Shown: piece after piece, positions 56,554 to 64,000 of the stretch
How the letters are laid out: each line of letters starts with the position of its first letter
Position numbering within the stretch: the first letter of the stretch is position 1
Source: Zopfochytrium polystomum
Lineage: Eukaryota; Chytridiomycota; Chytridiomycetes; Chytridiales; Chytridiaceae
Length of the DNA: 64,000 nucleotides
Direction of reading: 5' to 3'
Assembly: GCA_025765615.1 (NCBI GenBank)
Contig: JAIVFJ010000041.1
Location: forward strand, 124,001 to 188,000
Position numbers and translations under genes: made by a program
The notes under the pieces: generated by a model
Told to the model about the DNA's origin: nothing
What the model saw: the letters and a program-made list of their open reading frames with translations, nothing else
Databases searched by the model: none

Positions 56554-57302
56554 ACGCCATCTGGATCAACAACATCAAGTGTCTCAACCCATTCGGAGCG
56601 TAAGAACAAGAGCTCAGATCAGCCGTCCGAAGGGGACTCCGACAAAGGCCCTGGACCCTGAAGAAAGCATCTACGATAAATACTCCCTCGGCGATGGTGT
56701 TTCAATGCCAAAGTACGTAGCAGTCTGATTTCCGTTGTAGCATGAGTGGAGGTTTGCAAGAATAGTCGCCACTGGACACATGACGCCCACTTGCTGTAGA
56801 AAAATCTTCTGATTCATGTGGTAATCCAAGAAGGCCCAGTGGCGAACAATGTTTCCAAAGCTCCACTCAACACAAACCCGCACTGCACTCATCCTTTTGT
56901 TGAACTCCGCCTGTTCCGCAGTGAAATTTGAGCCTTTAAAAGGTGAAACCAAATGAGGTAGAAAGCTGAATGCTGGATCCCTGTAGGTGAGAAAAAACGC
57001 GTTATCCCGCTCGAAGAACTCATTTAGATTGCTTTTCTTCAGCAAATAGTTATGATGTTGGCTTCCAGAAATAGGACCGTGAAGATGAATAACAATTCCA
57101 TCAGGAGTTGTTACTGCTTGGTACTTGAGGGCGTGTTTGCGCTTGTGACCGCTATACACAACTTTCTGATTCCGACTCAGACAGCACACCCCACGAACAG
57201 TTCCATCAATAAATGCAACGCAGTGATCAAGAGGTGCACCACGCACACAAATAGCAGCTGCAAATGACAAAAGCTTGGCATTGGTGAGTCAATGATGGTC
57301 CA

Positions 57303-57655
57303 TGTTATGAATCACCCTCTGGAAACCTCTGGAACCTTCTAGAACATTCCTTCATGGAACCTTCTGGAACCTTCTGGAACCTTCTAGAACATTCCTTCAT
57401 GGAACCTTGTGGAACCTTCTGGAACCTTCTTTGCTTTCCTGACTTGTCTTGTTGTCATTGGTATCATTGGTATCATTGTATTACTAATTGCTCTTTCTGG
57501 AACTTTCTTGGAGTCTTGACAAGGAACACTCTCAAAAGGTATAAAAGGGGGATGGGGGACCTGTCCCATCCCTCAAGTGAATTATTGTTTCCAATACAAT
57601 CATCACTCCTCTCAGTTCCTTGTCTGCCTTGTCCTGTCCTGCCCTGTTCCTGACA
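57303..57655 (+). mobile_element. Solo LTR of a Ty3/Gypsy element
   Basis: This 353-bp LTR starts TGTTATGAATC and ends TTCCTGACA (TG...CA). It is flanked by perfect 5-bp target duplications, GTCCA at 57298-57302 and 57656-57660. It matches the LTR at 61046-61353 almost base for base, except for one 45-bp internal duplication in its 5' third. It sits inside the Harbinger transposase in the opposite orientation to that ORF. A TATAAAAG box lies at 57540-57547. No internal element sequence remains, so LTR-LTR recombination is the likely origin. Confidence 0.93.
57331..57430 (+). promoter_or_regulatory. Heat-shock-element-like pentamer array in the LTR
   Basis: Within the LTR, alternating TTC and GAA blocks follow one another with 2-bp spacing, for example GGAACCTTCTAGAACATTCC, repeated several times. 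This is the inverted nGAAn pentamer pattern recognised by heat shock factor trimers. The array lies about 110-210 bp upstream of the LTR TATA box. The 45-bp duplication in this copy adds further units. Binding by HSF is inferred. Confidence 0.6.
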
Positions 57656-58372
57656 GTCCAGGACAAGCAGATGCTTGAAATGACAGAAAATTCCATTGAT
57701 CACGAAGTTGCTGATTTGAGAAAGAGCACCCTTTTTGCTCCCAAACATTCGTTCCATATCTGCGAGCCGGTTTGGATATGCTAGCCGTCGAAGCGCAATG
57801 CAAAGGGCCTCCAATCCGGTGGCTGAGTATCGCCTTTCTGTCACAACTGGGTTCAGCAACTCAAGCAGTGAGACGAGTTCAACAAGCTCGTCCCTGGTGA
57901 AGCAAAATGACTCCTTCCACCGCGGGGAGTCTACTGGCTCTTCCAAGACATTGAAGCGTGGAAGCAATCAACTCTGTGTACGCATTGTTCTCAGTGCAAG
58001 AAAGATGAAGGCCTCGGTATCCTCATCTAACGAATTCTGACTCAAGCATCGCACCAAGTCAAATTTGAGGAATGCAGAACAAAAATCAAAACGTGAAAAA
58101 TAGGATTCGTCACTGTCATGACACTTCATCAGTGGATTCAAATTCCACGTTTGCAGAAACTCTCTAATGTTTTGAACATTGCACTGGCAAGTGCTGTCAC
58201 ACATGCATAAGACCATCATAAAATTTGAGAAATTCAGCAAATGTTGCCGTGCAATAGACTAAACTGCTCACAAAATTTCATTCTTCCAGCTTTTGAATTG
58301 CGCAAGAAAGAGGCAAAGGAAGTGTGCTGCACCATTGGCCCAATTTTGTGGGTGTCCAATGAAATTTTTTAT

Positions 58373-58979
58373 TCAGTATGTAGTGTCCCCCCCAATCACA
58401 GTGGCAATCCTTCCAGGCATACTTTCAATCAAGTTCTGGCAAACTTCAGGGGAATTTGCCTCCGCTGGCAGTGGATTCGCTCTCAGAGCTCTGCATTGGA
58501 TCTTGGATGTCTTTCATAGGAATTCAGCTGAGTTTTCAAATCTCTCCACAGATGCTCGATAGGATTCAGGTCTGGAGATTGAGCTGGCCACTCAACACAA
58601 TGAAATCGTTCTCTTCCAGCCATCCCTTGGTGTATTTTGATGTGTGCTTGGGGTTGCTGTCTTGCTGAAAGGTGATTCCTGCAGGGTAAATTCCCATTTC
58701 ATCGAGACTGGGGATAAGACTATTTTCCAGACTTGTCACATATTGTTCTGAGACTTATTCCTTCTACTAATGCCGATTGCAGCACTCCAGTCCAGGTCCT
58801 AGCACCCCAAACCATCTGGGTAACTGCAGCCAAACTTCTTGGTGTTGTATGTGTCGCTCTTGCAGTGGTTTTCCTGGGATTCTCCAAGTATAAGCCATGT
58901 TGATTTTAGTCTCGTCAGACCAGATGACACACTTAAAATCCTCAACTGTCCAGTTTTCAAATTTTTGAGTGAAGTCCAA
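58373..58979 (-). pseudogene. Tc1/mariner transposase remnant
   Basis: A degenerate C-terminal two-thirds of a Tc1-like transposase lies on the minus strand. Recognisable pieces are ENWTVEDFKCVIWSDETKIN (first catalytic Asp region), WFGVLGPGLE, VEWPAQSPDLNPI (near 58560-58590, leading to the third acidic residue), and the C-terminus MPGRIATVIGG...DTTY before a stop at about 58375. Frameshifts separate them. The N-terminal DNA-binding part is missing. It belongs to a different subfamily from the element at 59320. Confidence 0.75.
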
Positions 58980-59319
58980 GTGATGTGAGACTACACTGAG
59001 GTCTCAGTGATAAAGTCTAGGGATTTTATTTGCAAAAACAAGCGTGCCTGTCATAAAACTGCAAGGATCAGGACCACTATTATTATTCATGGTTCTTTAG
59101 TTTCCAAGGCGTTATCAAAGTGTATTTGCAGCTAACCTGTCTTTATTATTGGGCCCGCTTTTACTACTTTTGTCTTAACAGTTTCCATTGCACCAGGGTT
59201 TTCTCAACACATTTTCTTTTTCGGTGACTAACGGAGACTGTCTGACTGCCTAGGGATGGGGTGCCTGACAGGCTGTACCCCAAGCCTGCCTAATTTATTA
59301 TTTATTTTCAGCACTTGTA
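58980..59319. other. Region between two mariner-type elements
   Basis: This 340-bp, AT-rich stretch has no recognisable ORF. It may contain decayed 5' sequence of the minus-strand mariner remnant, but I could not align it. No terminal inverted repeat was identified. Confidence 0.35.
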
Positions 59320-60625
59320 CAAGGGGAGGACAAAAGTTTCCAGGCACCGCTGTGCCACCCGCCACTGCCAGCTCGTCGATCTGCACTGCCCCATTGACAA
59401 TCTCACCAAACTCGGAGCAATCGCCTCGGCATTTGACATGGGGACAGCAAAGAGAGTGAAGAATGATCATGGTGTGTGCAAGACGCTGATTGCGATGCAC
59501 AACAACGGGAAGAGCACCCGTGAGATCGCCAATGACACAACTGTACCGAAGTCAACAGTCCAGGATATAATTGCGCGCTATGAGAACACTGGCAGTCTCA
59601 CTCACCTGCCCTGTTCCAGACGGCCTCGCAAGCTCTCAGAGAACAATCGCTGTTATTTGGTTCGAGCTACAAAGGAATCTGCATCAAACAGAAGGCAAAC
59701 ACTTGGCGACCTTACAAATCAGTTGAATTCCGCTTGTGACGATCCTGTTTCAACGAGGACTGTTCGACGTGTACTTCACGAGGAGGGGATTTTCAACCGT
59801 CTTGCAGCCAAAAAGCCCTATCTAAAGCCAGAGTATCGACGTAAACGGCTTGAATTTGCAAAGGAGCATGTCAGGTGGTCCGTTGAAGAGTGGGAGAAGG
59901 TAATTTGGACTGATGAGGCCAGCTTTGAGACTGGAGCGCAGGGGCAGGTCCGTGTTTGGCGCTGTGCTGGTGAAAAGCTCAAACCAGAATGTCTTCAAGC
60001 AACAGTGAAGAGTGGCCGCCAGTCGTTCTCAATTTGGGCTTGTTTCCGCGGTTCGATTGCGGGAAGCAATGCATTCATTGACGGGCAACTGAACAGCTTG
60101 CAGTATATTGACATTTTGGATGGTCAACTTCAAGTCTTTATTGAATATTTGGATGAACAGAATGCCGACGAGGAGTTTCTTGAGAACAGCCTGATCTATC
60201 AGCATGACAATGCACCAGCTCACACAGCCCTGAAAGTTAAAGCTTGGTTCAAAGAAAAGGGCTTGCCTATCATGAACTGGCCCGCTCAAAGCCCGGATTT
60301 GAACCCCATGGAGAATCTCTGGGCCTGACTTAAAGATCTAGTATCAGAAGACCAACTGCTTGGCCTCAAGGTGTTGAAAAAGTCAGTTCGAAAAGCTTGG
60401 CAGGAAATTGAACCCCAGTTCCTCCAATCATTAGTGAAGAGTATGCCTGCAAGGATGCAAGCTACTATTGAGAGCGATGGAGGGCCAACAGACTATTGAC
60501 CAGAATTTCGAACCATCACGTTCTTTTTGCTTGAAATACAATTAAGTTTTGTGGAATTGGATGGCTCATGTTGAGCGAAATTTTGGTGGCACAGCAAGTG
60601 CCCAGAAACGTTTGTCCCCCCCCTG
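59320..60625 (+). mobile_element. Tc1/mariner DNA transposon, nearly intact
   Basis: The element is 1,306 bp long and flanked by TA dinucleotides at 59318-59319 and 60626-60627, the expected Tc1/mariner target duplication. Its ends are imperfect inverted repeats: the left end begins CAAGGGGAGGACAAAAG and the right end, read inwards, CAGGGGGGGACAAACG, with similarity continuing through GGCAC and CTGTGCCACC. It carries one transposase frame with a single premature stop. Confidence 0.87.
59438..60499 (+). pseudogene. Tc1/mariner transposase with one in-frame TGA
   Basis: The ATG at 59438 gives a 353-codon frame ending TGA at 60497-60499. The N-terminal HTH part includes LIAMHNNGKSTREIANDTTV and STVQDIIARYENTG; then STRTVRRVLHEEGI. 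The DDE catalytic domain has WEKVIWTDEASFE, IYQHDNAPAHTALK and WPAQSPDLNPMENLW, giving Asp, Asp and Glu in the normal Tc1 spacing. The only lesion is TGA at 60326-60328, directly after ENLWA, about 57 codons before the end and after all catalytic residues. A change from a Trp or Arg codon by one transition would explain it. Confidence 0.88.
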
Positions 60626-61045
60626 TACATCCACGCATAGGGTTGGGGGGGACTTAGAGCATTTGTGGTGGATGCTCCAAGTCAGGGGGGTTGACTTGCC
60701 AATTTTCTCTCTCTCTGTTTCGGGCCATTTCTCTTTTTCCTTTTTTCTTCAATCTGATTTCTGTCCTTTGGCACCAATACAGAGTCCCTTCAAATCCATC
60801 TGGCTCACGGGGGTGAGGGTAGTGAGAGATGGTACACACCTGGGTGTGTACATGGTCCCTTAGTGGGGCTCCTCTTAAGGGGCTGTGGGTGGGGAATGCA
60901 GCTGGCCCCACCAGCGACTGTGTGACATTGCCAGCTCCGTGTTGTTGTGAGGATCCTCCGTGCTTGCCTGCCGCAACGACAGTGGTGGTGGTGGTGGCGA
61001 CGACGACGACGACGGCGTCGTCCTCCCCAACCTTCCTGTCCCTGC
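60626..61045. other. Spacer between mariner and Gypsy elements
   Basis: This 420-bp region contains a perfect palindromic arm pair, GTACACACC and GGTGTGTAC, around 60832-60851, and a (GTG)n/(GAC)n trinucleotide stretch at about 60979-61015. The open frames are low-complexity. No gene was recognised. Confidence 0.45.
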
Positions 61046-61353
61046 TGTCAGGAACAGGGCAGGACAGGACAAGGCAGACAAGGAACTGAGAGGAGTGATG
61101 ATTGTATTGGAAACAATAATTCACTTGAGGGATGGGACAGGTCCCCCATCCCCCTTTTATACCTTTTGAGAGTGTTCCTTGTCAAGACTCCAAGAAAGTT
61201 CCAGAAAGAGCAATTAGTAATGCAATGATACCAATGATACCAATGACAACAAGACAAGTCAGGAAAGCAAAGAAGGTTCCAGAAGGTTCCACAAGGTTCC
61301 ATGAAGGAATGTTCTAGAAGGTTCCAGAGGTTTCCAGAGGGTGATTCATAACA
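61046..61353 (-). mobile_element. 3' LTR of the chromodomain Gypsy element
   Basis: This 308-bp LTR, read on the minus strand, starts TGTTATGAATC at 61353 and ends CAGGAACAG-complement ...CTGACA at 61046. It begins directly after the pol stop codon. It carries the same TATAAAAG box and a shorter heat-shock-type TTC/GAA array (about 61271-61330) than the solo LTR. The purine tract AAAAGGGGGAGATGA just inside it (61354-61368) is the plus-strand priming site. The 5' LTR must lie beyond the right edge. Confidence 0.92.
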
Positions 61354-64000
61354 TCATCTCCCCCTTTTAGGCCTCTTCTGCAACTTGGTGGGGTACCTGG
61401 TCTTGAACTCGAGCAGAAGGTCTTGGCAGTGAGTGAGGTTTGACTCAGGCTCCCAGGTGTTGTCAGCATCTGAGTAACCTTTCCACTTAACAAGGAACTT
61501 GAGTGTTCTTCCAAACCACTTGGCATCCAAGATTTGTTCAACCTCAAATTCCTCTTCACCTTCTACCTCAACTGGAGGAGGAGGAGGAACAACTCTGCCT
61601 GGAATGGAATTGGCCACAAACTTCTCTAAAAGGCTGACATGGAAAACTGGGTGGATCTTCATGGATGCAGGGAGATCCAGCTTGAAGGTGACTGGATTGA
61701 TTTGCTCCAAGATCTTGAAAGGACCCAACTTGAGGTTGTCTAGCTTGGGACTTGGTCTTTTGGTCTGCAAGTTCTTCCTCAGAAGCCAAACTTGCTGACC
61801 CACAGCAAGGTCATGGTCCATTCTGTGAGTGTTGGCAAATCTTGAGGCATCTTCTTGGGCTTGCTTCAGGGTGGAGTCCAGGAAGGTGCTGATGATCTTG
61901 AGCTTATGTAAGTGTGAAGCCGCAGCAGGAGCTTGGACATTGGATAGGGTCTCTTGTCCTAGAAGATCTCCTCTTGGATTGAAGCCATAGGTTGCAAAGA
62001 AAGGAGATAGCTGGGTGCTTGAGTGGAGAGAATTGTTGAGAGCAAATTCTGCCAGTGGAAGGAGGGTGGGCCAATCATCCTGTTGATAGCTGACATAGCA
62101 CCTCAAATACTGCTCCAGAGTCTGGTTTGTTCTTTCTGTTTGTCCATCAGTCTGAGGGTGATAAGCAGTTGACAGTTGAGACTTGATTCCAAGGGCTGCT
62201 GTGAGTGCTTTCCAAAATTGAGATCTGAACTGAGGTCCTCTGTCACTGATGATTGACTGAGGCAGCCCATGGAGCCTGAATATGTGCTGCAAAAACAGGT
62301 CTGCTGTTCCTTGTGCATCTATATTCTCAGTGCAGGGGATGAAATGGGCCAACTTTGTCCTTCTGCAGATGACAACAAGGATAGAGTCAAATCCATGGGA
62401 TGGGGGCAGTTTCACAATGAAGTCCATGGATATTGATGACCAAGGGCTGATGGCAATTGGGAGGGGCTCCAGAAGTCCATAGGGCTTGTGTCTGCTGGAT
62501 TTGTTTCTTTGACAGGTTTCACAGCTGCTGACATAGTTCTTGATGTACTTCCTCATGCCTGGCCAGTAGAAGTCTCTGGAAACAAGCTCATATGTCTTGT
62601 GCTCTCCTGGGTGTCCAGCTGTTGCTGCATCATGCCTTGTCTTGAGTATCTCAAGTTTTTCCTCTTCTTGGCTGATTTGAATCTTGTGAGGCTTGGGGTC
62701 CTTGGAAATAGCATGGGCCCACACACTGTCAGGAAGCAATGAAAGGTGTGTCTTGGATGGTGGGGTGAAACCATCTCCCCCTTCAGGTGCAAGGTCTGTT
62801 CTTCTTGACAGGGCATCAGCCACAGTGTTAAGGTGGCCAGGAGAATAGCACAGCTTAAAGTCATACTCAGAGAGCAGTTCAGCCCACCTGGCATGCCTCT
62901 GCTTGAGCAACCTCCTTGCCCTGAAGAAGGTGAGGTTCTTGTGATCAGAATAGACAGAGATGCCTTTAGAACCAGCCAAGTAGTGTCTCCAGAATTTGAA
63001 TGCTTCCACAATTGCAAGCAACTCCTTGTCATGGACTGTGTAGTTACACTCAGCACTGTTCAGCTTCCTGGAGTAATATGCCACTGGATGCAGAGGAGCA
63101 GAGGGTTCCTGAGAGCTTGGCTGGGACAGAACAGCGCCAAGGGCATAGTCTGAGGCATCAGTTTCCAAGGTGAAGGGAAGCAAGGGATCCACATGCTTAA
63201 GGAGTGGTGCACTTGTGGTTGCTGTCTTAAGAGCTAGCCAGGCTTGCTCTGCTGCTGGGGTCCATTCAAACTTGGTGGTCTTCTTGGTGAGATCAGTGAG
63301 AGGCTTGGCTATGGCAGAATAGTTGGCAATGAAGGTTCTGTAGAAGTTGCAAAATCCAAGGAAGCTTTGAACATCCTTGATGGAATTTGGAGCCTTCCAT
63401 TCAAGAATAGTTTGGATCTTGTCTGGTGCCATGGAGATCCCTTTGTCAGACACAATGAACCCCAAAAACTCAATGGAGGTCTTGTGGAATTCACACTTCT
63501 CCAGCTTTGCATAGAGGTGATGCTGTCTGAGTCTCTCCAAGACAGTCTTGACATGTCCCATATGGCTTGCAGTGTCAGATGAAAATACCAGGATATCATC
63601 CAGGTAGACAATGACAAAAAGGTCCAGAATATCCCTGAAGATGTCATTCATCATGCCTTGGAAAATAGCTGGAGCATTGGTAAGTCCAAAGGGCATAACC
63701 AAGTACTCAAAGTGACCGTATTTGCATCTGAAGGCAGTCTTCCATTGATCCTGGGGCTTAATTCTGACCAAATTGTAGGCACCTCTGAGGTCAATCTTGG
63801 AAAATATCCTTGCATGGCTCAGTTTGTCCAGTAATTCAGAGATGAGAGGCAGTGGATAGCGGTTCTTGACTGTCATCTCATTGAGATCTCTGTAGTCCAC
63901 GCAGGGTCTCAGCCCCCCATCCTTCTTCTTGACAAAAAAGATGGGAGCTCCAGCTGGTGACTTGGAAGGTTGGATGAATCCCTTGTTCAGCATTTCTTCA
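61354..64000 (-). CDS. pol: Ty3/Gypsy chromovirus Pol (RT-RNase H-integrase-chromodomain), partial
   Basis: The frame is open to the window edge, so gag, protease and the 5' part of RT are missing. Visible in order: RT ([41 protein letters not shown]; active site YLDDILVF), RNase H ([50 protein letters not shown]), integrase zinc finger (GHPGEHKT ... CETCQRNKS), core DDE ([32 protein letters not shown]) and a C-terminal chromodomain ([32 protein letters not shown]). The stop TGA at 61356-61354 abuts the LTR. No frameshift or stop is present, so it may be active. Base use is more even than in the GC-rich host genes. Confidence 0.95.
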   Translation of the reverse strand, partial: EEMLNKGFIQPSKSPAGAPIFFVKKKDGGLRPCVDYRDLNEMTVKNRYPLPLISELLDKLSHARIFSKIDLRGAYNLVRIKPQDQWKTAFRCKYGHFEYLVMPFGLTNAPAIFQGMMNDIFRDILDLFVIVYLDDILVFSSDTASHMGHVKTVLERLRQHHLYAKLEKCEFHKTSIEFLGFIVSDKGISMAPDKIQTILEWKAPNSIKDVQSFLGFCNFYRTFIANYSAIAKPLTDLTKKTTKFEWTPAAEQAWLALKTATTSAPLLKHVDPLLPFTLETDASDYALGAVLSQPSSQEPSAPLHPVAYYSRKLNSAECNYTVHDKELLAIVEAFKFWRHYLAGSKGISVYSDHKNLTFFRARRLLKQRHARWAELLSEYDFKLCYSPGHLNTVADALSRRTDLAPEGGDGFTPPSKTHLSLLPDSVWAHAISKDPKPHKIQISQEEEKLEILKTRHDAATAGHPGEHKTYELVSRDFYWPGMRKYIKNYVSSCETCQRNKSSRHKPYGLLEPLPIAISPWSSISMDFIVKLPPSHGFDSILVVICRRTKLAHFIPCTENIDAQGTADLFLQHIFRLHGLPQSIISDRGPQFRSQFWKALTAALGIKSQLSTAYHPQTDGQTERTNQTLEQYLRCYVSYQQDDWPTLLPLAEFALNNSLHSSTQLSPFFATYGFNPRGDLLGQETLSNVQAPAAASHLHKLKIISTFLDSTLKQAQEDASRFANTHRMDHDLAVGQQVWLLRKNLQTKRPSPKLDNLKLGPFKILEQINPVTFKLDLPASMKIHPVFHVSLLEKFVANSIPGRVVPPPPPVEVEGEEEFEVEQILDAKWFGRTLKFLVKWKGYSDADNTWEPESNLTHCQDLLLEFKTRYPTKLQKRPKRGR

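Larger units (their letters stand above)
56671..58240 (-). pseudogene. PIF/Harbinger (DDE_Tnp_4) transposase, disrupted
   Basis: This is a Harbinger-type transposase on the minus strand. Upstream part: PRFNVLEEPVDSPRWKESFC, DELVELVSLLELLNPVV, ATGLEALCIALRRLAYPNRL and RMFGSKKGALSQISNFVING. After an interruption the DDE domain resumes: DHCVAFIDGTVRGVC, YSGHKRKHALKYQAV, TPDGIVIHLHGPISGSQHHN, LPHLVSPFKGSNFTAEQAEF and VRVCVEWSFGNIVRHWAFLD, close to HARBI1-type nucleases. Two lesions are visible: an in-frame TGA at 57970-57968 between RTQS and LLPRFN, and a solo LTR at 57303-57655. Terminal inverted repeats were not identified. Confidence 0.82.

Noticed and set aside
57354..57653. 99-codon frame inside the solo LTR, also seen inverted at 61048-61302
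   Set aside because: Its repetition is explained by the LTR itself; Phe/Trp/Leu-Glu repeats come from the GGAACCTTCT units.
57968..60328. TGA read as an amino acid (altered genetic code)
   Set aside because: Many host genes here (RBX1 neighbours, SSU72-region genes, PEX12, SNF12) end properly at TGA or show it only in introns; the lone TGAs are limited to transposons.
1..64000. CRISPR arrays, operons or other prokaryotic systems
   Set aside because: No regularly spaced direct repeats of CRISPR type, and gene structure with spliceosomal introns is clearly eukaryotic.

Overview
The window is nuclear DNA of a fungus, most likely an early-diverging (chytrid-like) lineage. Genes are dense and mostly broken by 60-100 nt GT-AG introns. 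They include ERGIC-53, DUS1 with a Cys-rich tail, RMND1/RMD1, a GAA1 GPI-transamidase subunit, ARPC1, an M13 peptidase and a Tex/SRBD1-like protein. The right end is a nest of transposons. The lineage is inferred from gene content and was not tested by a search.

Layout. 1-5.2 kb: the end of a possible PPR protein, an ACAD10/11-like phosphotransferase and an ERGIC-53 lectin. 5.3-12 kb: RBX1 and SSU72 diverge from an 82-bp promoter, followed by a four-EF-hand protein, IWS1 and a convergent LEO1. 12.7-20.3 kb: a coiled-coil protein with a myristoylation-type N-terminus, ARPC1, and SNF12/BAF60 divergent from PEX12. 20.4-29 kb: a Tex-like protein convergent with an LRR membrane protein, then an M13 metallopeptidase. 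29.5-33.2 kb: GAA1 and a complete U2 snRNA gene. 33.9-44.3 kb: a Gln/Pro-rich protein with an ERCC4/HhH-like C-terminus, DUS1, an F-box/ankyrin-like protein, an RMND1-family protein and a disordered protein with a PP1-docking-type motif.

44.5-52.9 kb is the most unusual locus. It is one minus-strand gene encoding a secretory signal, 13 tandem DOMON domains and a C-terminal cytochrome b561. All 13 domains keep the Met and His expected to bind heme b. The array alternates two domain types and contains a recent 2.3-kb, four-domain tandem duplication. The distal copy carries many single-base insertions. If real and expressed, this could be a b-type multiheme electron conduit at the cell surface.

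53.5-55.3 kb holds a PAS-kinase-like protein kinase. 56-64 kb is transposon territory: a PIF/Harbinger transposase pseudogene split by a solo LTR with a perfect 5-bp target duplication, a mariner remnant, a nearly intact Tc1/mariner element with one premature stop, and the 3' half of a chromodomain Ty3/Gypsy element whose LTR matches the solo LTR. The LTR promoter carries an array of heat-shock-element pentamers.

Several otherwise well conserved genes show single-base frame breaks, often in short homopolymers. Assembly error should be excluded before any of them is called a pseudogene.
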